Source of the DNA: Candidatus Aminicenantes bacterium UBA2190
GTDB taxonomy: Bacteria; Acidobacteriota; Aminicenantia; UBA2199
Direction of reading: 5' to 3'
Assembly: GCA_002335385.1 (NCBI GenBank)
Contig: DCVK01000050.1
Location: 1 to 28,524, forward strand
DNA: 28,524 nucleotides
Both the position numbers and the translations under genes were made by a program. The first letter of the stretch is position 1; each line of letters begins with the position of its first letter. The notes below the pieces were generated by a model, which was not told where the DNA came from, made no database searches, and saw only the letters and a list, made by a program, of their open reading frames with translations. Of the stretch, positions 22,278 to 28,524 are shown piece after piece.

Positions 22278-22363
22278 ATTTTCGGTTGTATTTTTTATTA
22301 TTTTCGCCTACAACGAAAGTTGTATTAAATCGCCTGCAACCAAAAAAATATAGTTCCGAAAAT
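22278..22363. repeat. AT-rich structured element bounded by an 8-bp inverted repeat
   Basis: ATTTTCGG (22278-22285) and CCGAAAAT (22356-22363) enclose 70 bases. Inside are two near-identical direct words CGCCTACAAC (22305-22314) and CGCCTGCAAC (22331-22340), and a hairpin TACAAC-GAAA-GTTGTA (22309-22324) with a GNRA tetraloop. It lies upstream of the protease promoter and 19 bp after the fRMsr stop. It could be an operator region, a 3' structure or a small mobile remnant. Confidence 0.5.
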
Positions 22364-22382
22364 ACTGATGCCGCCGCAGCGC

Positions 22383-22844
22383 CTATCGGGTCAACAGAGC
22401 GACGATCGTTTCCAGCCCCTGCCGGTCCTCTTCGTCGAACTGTTCCGGCTTGTCGCCGGCGACGTCGAGGACGGCGACGATCGCCCCGCCCGCATCGCGC
22501 ACCGGCACGACGATCTCCGACAGCGAGCGCGCGTCGCAGGCGATGTGGCCGGCGAAGCGGCGCACGTCGGGAACGATCACCGTTTCCCCGCCCGTGACGG
22601 CGGCCCAGCAAACCCCCCGGCCCCGGGCCAGCACCTGGCAGGCCAGCGGGCCCTGGTAGGGGCCGACGACCAGGTCGCGGTCGACCAGGCGGTAGAAACC
22701 GCACCAGAAATAGTGGTCGAACTTGTGATACAGCAGGGCGGTGACGGTGGCCATGCGCGCCTGCGTGTCCGCGGTCCTGCCCAGCAGCCCCGCCAGCTGC
22801 CCGCAGATCCGCTCGTAACGGGCCAGCTTTTGTCCTTTATCCAT
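22383..22844 (-). CDS. msrC: Free methionine-(R)-sulfoxide reductase (fRMsr), GAF domain
   Basis: A 153-residue single GAF domain that reduces free methionine-R-sulfoxide, repairing oxidised amino acid. The family pattern FWCGFYRL, LVVGPYQGPLACQVL, GRGVCW and GHIACDARSLSEIVVPV is intact. The three active cysteines are C69, C79 and C103, with spacings of 10 and 24 that equal those of the E. coli enzyme (Cys84, 94, 118). It is cytoplasmic, with no signal peptide. Its start overlaps the end of the SDR gene by 8 nt, so the two are one operon, although the ribosome site is just GGGGGAT. Confidence 0.94.
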   Translation of the reverse strand: MDKGQKLARYERICGQLAGLLGRTADTQARMATVTALLYHKFDHYFWCGFYRLVDRDLVVGPYQGPLACQVLARGRGVCWAAVTGGETVIVPDVRRFAGHIACDARSLSEIVVPVRDAGGAIVAVLDVAGDKPEQFDEEDRQGLETIVALLTR

Positions 22845-23508
22845 GGCATCCCCCCGAATTCATCTTCCTGCCTGTCCCGGCCCGGCGATAATGACGTCCC
22901 GTGCCGCGGCCCTGCACGATCCGACGCACCCGCGCCGCCACGATCTCGGGCGCGACCGGCTTCACCTGCGGGTGGCGAATGTCGGCGCCGGCCAGCGTCG
23001 GCGGCGAAAAGACGTTGAAACGGATGCCGGGATGGACGGCGGCCAAGGAGCGACTGAGGAGCAACAGGGCGTTCTTGGCCATGGCGAAGGCGAGGATCTT
23101 CCTGAAAGGCCGCATCCGGCCGGTATCCTCGAAGGCGATGAAGAGTGCCGAGCGCAGCGGCGCCCGCGCCAGGAGAAAACGGGTAATGTCCAGTGCCGGC
23201 TGCACCTGCACCTGGAAAGCGGCGACAAGGTCGGATCCGGTCACATCGGCGGTGGGCTTCTCGACGATCGGCCCGTAGTTGTGGATCACGTGGCTGCAGC
23301 CGGCAAGGCGGGCGGCGTGGCGCTTCAGGAATGCCGCCGTTCCCTCGGCGCTGGAAAAATCGCCGGCCAGCCAGCGGACGTTCCCGCTTTTCGCTCCCTG
23401 ATGGTGATGGTATTGCGCCAGCACGAGGAAATCCCCGCCGGAAAATTCCCGCACCAGGGCGCGACCCAGGAGGCCCGAAGCGCCAGTGATGAGAACGGTT
23501 TCAGCCAT
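22837..23508 (-). CDS. Short-chain dehydrogenase/reductase-like protein with altered active site
   Basis: A 223-residue Rossmann-fold SDR. The nucleotide motif TGASGLLG (residues 8-15) and HNYGP (in place of NNAG, 76-80) are present, and RFNVFSPPTLAGADI fits the region after the active helix. The catalytic YxxxK is FAMAK (Phe141, Lys145), so the general-acid Tyr is replaced by Phe, and the usual catalytic Ser region reads AFEDTG. It may therefore bind cofactor without normal oxidoreductase chemistry. FolM or pteridine reductase-like roles are possible, which is interesting beside folD, but unproven. No ribosome site is visible; a heptad array begins 12 bp upstream of the ATG. It overlaps the fRMsr gene. 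Confidence 0.8.
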   Translation of the reverse strand: MAETVLITGASGLLGRALVREFSGGDFLVLAQYHHHQGAKSGNVRWLAGDFSSAEGTAAFLKRHAARLAGCSHVIHNYGPIVEKPTADVTGSDLVAAFQVQVQPALDITRFLLARAPLRSALFIAFEDTGRMRPFRKILAFAMAKNALLLLSRSLAAVHPGIRFNVFSPPTLAGADIRHPQVKPVAPEIVAARVRRIVQGRGTGRHYRRAGTGRKMNSGGCHG

Positions 23509-23520
23509 GAGACAAAGTAA

Positions 23521-23651
23521 GTTCGAAGTTCGAAGTTCGAAGTTCGAAGTTGAAGAAAAGCAGGGGAGATAAAATGCAATTTTCCCGGCTCCGTGAATAG
23601 ATCGCCGAGGGCAGTTTTAACAGCGAACGTCGAACGTCGAACATCGAACGT
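23521..23651. repeat. Inverted pair of GTTCGAA heptad arrays abutting the folD stop
   Basis: The left arm (23521-23548) is four identical heptads GTTCGAA plus a partial unit, 12 bp from the SDR start. The right arm (23624-23651) is four heptads (CGAACGT, CGAACGT, CGAACAT, CGAACGT), directly touching the folD stop codon (23652-23654). The 75-bp interior has no supported ORF. The same word family is used at 10193-10499. Confidence 0.9.
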
Positions 23652-24575
23652 CTATCTCTTGTCATTCGCCATTGATATCGCTCTTTTGCAGAGCTCTACG
23701 GTGTTGTGCATCAGCATCGTCACCGTCAGCGGTCCGACGCCTCCCGGCACCGGGGTATAGTGGGCGGCCTTGGCGAAGGCCTGGAAATGAATGTCGCCGG
23801 TGATGACCGAGCCCTTCTTCTTGAACGCGTCATGGAGGGAGCGCGGACAGAACTTCTCGAAGTCGGCCTCCTTCTCGATATGATGGATGCCCACGTCGAC
23901 CAGGACGGCCCCGGGCTTGACCATGTCGACCGTGATGAACCCCGGCTTGCCGAGGGCGGCGACGACCAGCCCGGCCTCGCGCAGGATCGCGGGCAGCCCC
24001 TGGGTGCGCGAGTGACAGAGGGCGACCGTGGCATGGCGGTTGGTCAGCATGGCCGCCATGGGCTTGCCTACCAGGAAGCTGCGGCCGACCACGACGGCGT
24101 TCATCCCCGCCGGATCGATGCTGTAATGGTCCAGGATGCGCAGGATGCCCAGCGGCGTGCAGGGAAAGATGCGGCCGCGGTTCTGCAGGATCAGGCCCTG
24201 GTTATAGGGGTGGAAGGCGTCGACGTCCTTTTCCGGGTCGATGCAGTCGATGACCTGCCAGGGATCGATGGGCCGCGGCAGGGGCATCTGCACCAGGATG
24301 GCGTGGGTCTGCGGATCGGCGTTCCTCTCGGCGATGACGCGGGCGATCTCGGCGGCGGTCACGCCCGCGGAGAACTTGACGAGCTCGGAGCGGATGCCGA
24401 GTTTTTCGGCCAGCCGGCTCTTCGAGCTCACGTAGGAGCGCGAGGCCGGGTCGTCTCCGGCCATGATCACGGCCAGGCCCGGAACGACGCCGCGCTCACT
24501 CTTCAAGCGCTCGATCTCCAGGCGAATCTCCTCCTGGATCTTTTCAGCGACCAGTCTACCCTCCAGAACAGCCAT
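23652..24575 (-). CDS. folD: Methylenetetrahydrofolate dehydrogenase/cyclohydrolase (FolD)
   Basis: A 307-residue bifunctional enzyme that interconverts 5,10-methylene-, methenyl- and 10-formyl-tetrahydrofolate in the cytoplasm. It supplies one-carbon units for purines and formyl-Met-tRNA. Motifs: GDDPASRSYVSSK (Tyr48 and catalytic Lys52), ILVQMPLP, IFPCTPLGI, VVGRSFLVGKPMAAML and PVPGGVGPLTVTMLMHNTVE. It is slightly longer than the usual 280-290 because of an insert near SLHDAFKKKG. AAGGGGG precedes the ATG. It follows the DUF1015 gene by 38 bp, so the two are probably one transcript from the promoter at 25883-25911. Confidence 0.97.
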   Translation of the reverse strand: MAVLEGRLVAEKIQEEIRLEIERLKSERGVVPGLAVIMAGDDPASRSYVSSKSRLAEKLGIRSELVKFSAGVTAAEIARVIAERNADPQTHAILVQMPLPRPIDPWQVIDCIDPEKDVDAFHPYNQGLILQNRGRIFPCTPLGILRILDHYSIDPAGMNAVVVGRSFLVGKPMAAMLTNRHATVALCHSRTQGLPAILREAGLVVAALGKPGFITVDMVKPGAVLVDVGIHHIEKEADFEKFCPRSLHDAFKKKGSVITGDIHFQAFAKAAHYTPVPGGVGPLTVTMLMHNTVELCKRAISMANDKR

Positions 24576-24613
24576 GATTCCCCCTTGCTCGGTCTGTTGG
24601 AAAACAAACCCTG

Positions 24614-25852
24614 CTAATCCAGCAGATGCGAGACCAGGCCGTCCTTCAGCTTGGGCTCGAACCAGGTCGACTTGGGCGGCATGATCTTGCCGGCGTCGGC
24701 GACGGCGAACAGCTGCGCGATGGTGGTGGGGCGCAGCGAGAAGGCGACCGCGCAGGCGCCGCTGTCGACCTTCTTCTCCAGTTCCCCCGTGCCGCGGATG
24801 CCGCCGACGAAGTCAATGCGCTTGTCGGTGCGCGGGTCGCGGATGCCGAGCACCGGGGCGAGGAGGTTGTTCTGCAGGATGGAGACGTCGAGCGACGCGA
24901 TGGCGTCGCCGGCGTCGAAGGTCCCTGGCTTGGCCGCCAGGCGGTGCCATTTGCCGCCAAGGTACATGGCGAATTCCTGCGGTCGGGCCGGGACTTTTTC
25001 CGGCGACTCCTCGCAGGTGAAGCGCTCGCGCACGCGGGCGAAAAAACCGGCCGCGTCCATGCCGTGCAGGTCCCTGACCACGCGGTTGTAAGGCAGGATC
25101 TTCATCTGGTTATCGGGGAAGATGACGGCGAGGAAGAAATTGTACTCCTCATCACCCGTGTGCCTCGCATTCGCCTCCTGGCGCCCGGCCTTGATCCGGG
25201 TGGCGGCGGCGGAGCGGTGGTGGCCGTCGGCGACATAGAGGACGGCCAGCTTGCGGAACTCGGCCTGGATGGCCGCGATCAACTTCTCGTCGTCGACGAC
25301 AAAGAAGATGTGGCGCACGCCGTCGTAGGTCAAGATGTTGTTCTCCGCGTCCTTGGCCATCGCCTTCTCGATCAGCCTGTCGATGGCCTCCGTTCGCCTG
25401 TAGGTCAGGAAGACCGGGCCGGTCTGGGCGTTCAGGGTTTCGATATGACGCTGGCGGTCGCGCTCCTTGTCCTCGCGGGTCAGCTCGTGCTTCTTGATCA
25501 CGTCGTCCTGGTAGTCCTGGCAGGAGGCGCCGGCCACCAGCCCGACCTGCACGTGCTCGCCCCAAATCTGCTGGTAAACATAGAAACACTTCGTCTTATC
25601 CTGCTGCAGGGCGCCTTCATTGATGAAGCGGGTGAAATTTTCCTTGCCCTTGGCGTAGACCTGGTCGGAATAAAGATCGGTAGCGGCCGGCAAGTCGATC
25701 TCGGGCTTGCCGACATGCAGGAACGAGTAGGGGTTGCCCTGGGCCAATTCGCGGGCCTCCTCGGAGCTGAGGACGTCGTAGGGAGGGGCGGCGATCCTTT
25801 CGGCCAGGTCCCGGCGCGGCCTGAGCCCCTGGAACGGTTCGATGCGTGCCAT
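24614..25852 (-). CDS. DUF1015-family conserved protein
   Basis: A 412-residue protein of the DUF1015 family, of uncertain function. Hallmarks are near-complete: RPRRDLAERIAAPPYDVLS with NPYSFLHV at the N-terminus, KKHELTREDKERDRQRHIET near 120-139, YVADGHHRSAAA (ADGHHR at 208-213) and a C-terminal FSLRPTTIAQLFAVADAG. No signal peptide or membrane helix is seen, so it is cytosolic. The start is 25852 (AGGAGG nine bases upstream); the ATG at 25882 would add a leader overlapping the promoter. Linkage with folD hints at a metabolic role, which is only inference. Confidence 0.93.
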   Translation of the reverse strand: MARIEPFQGLRPRRDLAERIAAPPYDVLSSEEARELAQGNPYSFLHVGKPEIDLPAATDLYSDQVYAKGKENFTRFINEGALQQDKTKCFYVYQQIWGEHVQVGLVAGASCQDYQDDVIKKHELTREDKERDRQRHIETLNAQTGPVFLTYRRTEAIDRLIEKAMAKDAENNILTYDGVRHIFFVVDDEKLIAAIQAEFRKLAVLYVADGHHRSAAATRIKAGRQEANARHTGDEEYNFFLAVIFPDNQMKILPYNRVVRDLHGMDAAGFFARVRERFTCEESPEKVPARPQEFAMYLGGKWHRLAAKPGTFDAGDAIASLDVSILQNNLLAPVLGIRDPRTDKRIDFVGGIRGTGELEKKVDSGACAVAFSLRPTTIAQLFAVADAGKIMPPKSTWFEPKLKDGLVSHLLD

Positions 25853-25878
25853 GATTGCGATCCTCCTGTTGGATGAAG

Positions 25879-25911
25879 CCATATTCTATAGGATATGGGA
25901 CGGAGCGTCAA
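25879..25911 (-). promoter_or_regulatory. Promoter of the DUF1015-folD operon with overlapping palindrome
   Basis: On the minus strand, TTGACG (25906-25911), a 17-bp spacer and TAGAAT (25883-25888), with a start near 25876 and a leader of about 24 nt. A 20-bp near-perfect palindrome (25879-25898; outer half-sites CCATAT and ATATGG, one mismatched pair) covers the -10, the position expected for a repressor operator. Confidence 0.6.
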
Positions 25912-25931
25912 CAGGAGACGCGACGACAAAA

Positions 25932-26169
25932 GTGACAAGTGACGAGTAACTAGTGACAGGCCCTAAAGAAGATTAAAATCCCAAATCACAAATTCCAAAT
26001 CCCAAACAAATTCCAAGCTCCAAATTCCAATGTCCTAAACCTAGACAATTCCGGCCACTTCTCTTCGTTTGGGTCATTGGGTCATTGGAATTTGGGATTT
26101 ATTTGTGATTTGGTGCTTGGAGCTTGGAATTATATTCTTCCATGTCACGCGTCACGCGTTACGCGTCTC
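25932..26169. repeat. Nested inverted heptad arrays (outer GTGACGN, inner AAATTCC)
   Basis: Two array pairs are nested in the 331-bp gap. The outer left arm (25932-25959) has heptads GTGACAA, GTGACGA, GTAACTA, GTGACAG; the outer right arm (26142-26169) reads on the minus strand GAGACGC, GTAACGC, GTGACGC, GTGACAT. Inner arms (about 25975-26037 and 26083-26132) are heptads such as AAATCCC, AAATCAC, AAATTCC, AAGCTCC and their complements, including a perfect 13-bp match of 26020-26032 with 26083-26095. No ORF is supported. The right edge is 14 bp from the PLD-like stop. Confidence 0.9.
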
Positions 26170-26183
26170 GTATTTCAATTGAT

Positions 26184-27380
26184 TCAATTGATCCTGGGAA
26201 CCTGGTATTCCTTGTCCGGGTCGAGCTTGTGGACGTACCGCCCGTCCCACAGGGAGAGAAACAGCTGGTCGAGGACGCGGGCGACGGCCGGGCGCTTCAC
26301 CACGACCTCGACGTTGCGCGAGCGGAAGAAGTAATCGTGGCCCCAGTTGCTCGTCCCCACCCAGCTGACATCGTCATCGACGCGCAGGACCTTGGAATGG
26401 ATGACGCGGGCATAGGGGATGAATCCGCGCGCGGCCGGCGGGATGACGGCGAAGCGCACCTCGATGTTCGCCACGCGGGCCAACTCGCGCAAGCCGTCGA
26501 CCTGGGGCCGGCGCAGGTTCCAGTCCGAGACCAGCAGGCGCACGCTCACGCCGCGGTCCGCCGCCCGGCGCAGCGCCTCGTCGATCAGGACGAAGCGCCC
26601 GGCCCCCCTGCCCCCCTCCACGCTGTAGGAGAGGAGCTGCACGGTGATGCGGCGGCGCGCCTTGTCCAGCAACGCGACCAGCGTCTCCAGCGCGTCCCCC
26701 ACCCCCGGCGGATTGAAGCCGGCCGGACTGGCCACGAGCAGGGCGTCGTCGGGGAAGCGGACGGGCGACGCCCCGGCCAGTTCGCGGTATGCCCCGGCAT
26801 CGCCACCGCTGTAGCGCCAATCGGCCTCAAAGACGCACGCCAACGCCAGGGCGAAGCGCGGATCGCGGATGCGCAGGCCGGTCTCGTGAATATGGGACAG
26901 CGCCCGCCAGTCGAAGTTCTGGCTGCCGACGTACGCCTGGCGGCCGTCGACGACGAAGTACTTGGCGTGCAGGATGCCGCCGTTGAGCTTCCGCCAATCG
27001 AAGCGGCGTGTCTCGATGCCCGGATTTCCCTCGAGCCGGGCCAGGATCTCGGGATAGGTCTTGGCCATGCCTGCGTCACTGAGAATGCGCACGCGCACCC
27101 CACGGCGGCCGGCGGCCAGGATGGCCGCGACGATCGGTTCCAGGGCCTCGCCGTCCCCGCCCGACAGGTAGAACTCGGCGAAGTCCAGCGAGCGGCGCGC
27201 CGCGGTGATCATTTCCATCCAAACCGCGGCGGCATCGCGCGTACCGGCGCGGGAAATTTCGGTTTCCGCGGGCACCGAGGTGACGACCTCGATCCCGGCC
27301 GCGGGCGCGGGCGGCGCGGCCAGGGGCAGCAGCAGGAACCACGCGGCAACGGCGGCGAAGCGGATCCTAGTCTTCTTCAT
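26184..27380 (-). CDS. Exported phospholipase D-like (HKD) protein
   Basis: A 398-residue exported protein with two HKD motifs, the signature of the phospholipase D superfamily, which cuts phosphodiester bonds through a covalent phospho-His. Motif 1 is HAKYFVVDGRQAYVGSQNFD (H138, K140, D145). Motif 2 is HSKVLRVDDDVSWVGTSNW (H328, K330). A signal peptide (RFAAVAAWFLLLPLAAPPAP) sends it to the periplasm or outside. Substrates could be lipids or nucleic acid; the layout recalls PLD3/4-like proteins, but this is not decisive. GGAGG seven bases before the ATG lies within the upstream DUF3108-like gene, whose end it overlaps by 14 nt, so they are coupled. Confidence 0.9.
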   Translation of the reverse strand: MKKTRIRFAAVAAWFLLLPLAAPPAPAAGIEVVTSVPAETEISRAGTRDAAAVWMEMITAARRSLDFAEFYLSGGDGEALEPIVAAILAAGRRGVRVRILSDAGMAKTYPEILARLEGNPGIETRRFDWRKLNGGILHAKYFVVDGRQAYVGSQNFDWRALSHIHETGLRIRDPRFALALACVFEADWRYSGGDAGAYRELAGASPVRFPDDALLVASPAGFNPPGVGDALETLVALLDKARRRITVQLLSYSVEGGRGAGRFVLIDEALRRAADRGVSVRLLVSDWNLRRPQVDGLRELARVANIEVRFAVIPPAARGFIPYARVIHSKVLRVDDDVSWVGTSNWGHDYFFRSRNVEVVVKRPAVARVLDQLFLSLWDGRYVHKLDPDKEYQVPRIN

Positions 27381-28083
27381 CGGCTTCCTCCCGGAGCAGC
27401 TCTGATACCGCGAGCGGGCCGCCCGCGCGGTTCTTGCCGCGGTAGCGCAGGAAACGGCCGTCGGACTTCCGGAACCAGTAATCGCCGTGCCAGAACATGG
27501 ACAAGATGCCGCTCAGGGAGATGCGCAAATGGCGGGCGGCAACCGGGTGGCCGTCGATCTCGATCTCCTCGTCCTGCTTGCGCGTGACAGTCATCTTGCC
27601 GATCTTCAGTTCGCCCGGCCCCTGGGTGCCGATGGAACGGAACGCCATTCCCTTTTGGCCCGAGCGGGCGAAGGGCTCCAGTCCCATCTGGAAGAGCTGG
27701 TTCCAGGGCGGGCCGGCGGCAGCGAAGCGCTTGGCGACCTTCTCTCCCCGGAAAGAGCCGGAAAGGACGATATGCTCTCCCTGCACGGCGGCGGCCAGCT
27801 CCAGCCGCCGCGCCGGGTCGCTGAAGGACCACTCGCGGGTGGAGAAGTCGGCGGCGGTGAGGAAGGTCTGGCGCACGACGGCCTCGCTGCGGGTCGTGGC
27901 CAGATCGACCCGGAATCCCTCGCCGGCGGGCAGGATGGTGATGACATGGGTGGATACGGCGTCGCCTTCGACCTCGCGGTAGGTCAGGGTCTCCGACCCG
28001 AGCGGCGAGCACAGGCCTGCCAGCAGCAGGAGCGGAATGGCGGCCCGGGCAATGCGTCCTGGATCCATGATGCGCTCTTTCAT
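27367..28083 (-). CDS. Exported DUF3108-like protein
   Basis: A 238-residue protein with a signal peptide (ARAAIPLLLLAGLCSPLGSE). The mature part is beta-rich with alternating polar/apolar strands (TLTYREVEGDAVSTHVITIL, GHPVAARHLRISLSGILSM, FWHGDYWFRKSDGRFLRYRG), resembling DUF3108-type extracytoplasmic beta-barrel or sandwich proteins. That match is by eye only. No catalytic motif is seen. The start may be 28083 or 28068 (MDPGR); neither has a strong ribosome site. The gene overlaps the PLD-like gene, so the two exported proteins are likely partners or share a substrate. Confidence 0.72.
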   Translation of the reverse strand: MKERIMDPGRIARAAIPLLLLAGLCSPLGSETLTYREVEGDAVSTHVITILPAGEGFRVDLATTRSEAVVRQTFLTAADFSTREWSFSDPARRLELAAAVQGEHIVLSGSFRGEKVAKRFAAAGPPWNQLFQMGLEPFARSGQKGMAFRSIGTQGPGELKIGKMTVTRKQDEEIEIDGHPVAARHLRISLSGILSMFWHGDYWFRKSDGRFLRYRGKNRAGGPLAVSELLREEADEED

Positions 28084-28111
28084 GCCATCATCTTATCATA
28101 GCGGCGCAGCC

Positions 28112-28144
28112 AAAAAAAAAGGGCCCCGCAAGCGAGGCCCTTTT
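28112..28144 (-). terminator. Intrinsic terminator after groEL
   Basis: On the minus strand, an 8-bp stem (one G-U pair) with a CUUG loop (28121-28140) is followed by nine T (28112-28120), ending 18 bp after the groEL stop. On the plus strand only four T follow, so it acts mainly for groEL. Confidence 0.9.
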
Positions 28145-28162
28145 CCTGGATACTATTCGTGC

Positions 28163-28524
<362 letters not shown>

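Noticed and set aside
23521..23651. CRISPR array interpretation of the heptad repeats
   Set aside because: The units are 7 nt with no spacers, the arms are inverted, and there are no cas genes.
26124..27587. 487-residue plus-strand frame opposite the PLD-like gene
   Set aside because: Its composition (Gly/Arg/Pro/Gln-rich, no motif) is typical of the antisense of a GC-rich gene; the minus frame has two HKD motifs and a signal peptide.

Overview
The window is about 28.5 kb of high-GC bacterial chromosome holding 27 protein-coding genes, one of them partial, and the 5' edge of a 16S rRNA gene that reads out of the left end. Envelope-type features suggest a Gram-negative-like cell: a TonB-C/STN/LytM protein, an ECF sigma/anti-sigma pair and many exported proteins. 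Gene content (YtcJ-like amidohydrolase, DUF362 Tat protein, DUF6599, DUF1015 beside folD, an exported papain-like protease) together with about 60 bases of 16S would fit a candidate-phylum lineage near Acidobacteriota/Aminicenantota. That placement is an inference. No transposase, integrase, CRISPR array, tRNA or phage gene was seen.

Layout. 1-426: rRNA promoter region and leader (minus). 427-5561: an exported amidohydrolase, then a run of minus genes, apparently membrane protein > ECF sigma > anti-sigma > exported TonB_C-STN-M23 fusion, starting at a promoter that looks leaderless. 5694-7598: a HEPN-like protein and an exported glutathione peroxidase (plus). 7712-9453: a Tat-exported DUF362 protein and a DUF6599 protein (minus). 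9697-13549: a small secreted protein, metallophosphoesterase, an exported nickel superoxide dismutase with an upstream membrane protein, a PNPOx-like stress protein and a flavin reductase. 13694-17508: a convergent carbohydrate pair, a GT4 glycosyltransferase fused to an alpha/alpha-barrel domain and a GH130 phosphorylase/hydrolase whose stop codons interlock in one CTAG. 17697-21137: Uup-type ABC-F and a rhomboid protease. 21237-28083 (minus): papain-like protease, SDR plus free-methionine sulfoxide reductase, DUF1015 plus folD, and DUF3108-like plus phospholipase D-like. 28163-28524: C-terminus of GroEL with a clear terminator.

The most striking signal is not a gene. Six intergenic gaps (7599-7711, 10192-10506, 11044-11284, 12882-12952, 23509-23651, 25853-26183) hold degenerate tandem arrays with a strict 7-nt period (8-nt in one gap). 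Five of the six are built as inverted pairs, and almost every heptad arm has four main units (28 bp). Different gaps use different words (GTTCGAN, GTGACGN, GACGTTA, AAATTCC, GTTGAAGR) but the same architecture; two gaps nest an AAATTCC-type array inside a GC-richer pair. The arrays lie only at gene 3' ends, never in the five divergent promoter gaps. One array abuts the folD stop codon, and another supplies the last codons and stop codons of two convergent genes. They resemble the short tandemly repeated (STRR) heptamers of cyanobacteria, but the paired, word-swapping architecture looks unusual and is the best candidate here for something undescribed.

Shared themes are redox defence (NiSOD, glutathione peroxidase, fRMsr, flavin/PNPOx-like proteins) and envelope biology (M23, rhomboid, papain-like, PLD-like, ECF pair). 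No single pathway links the whole window.
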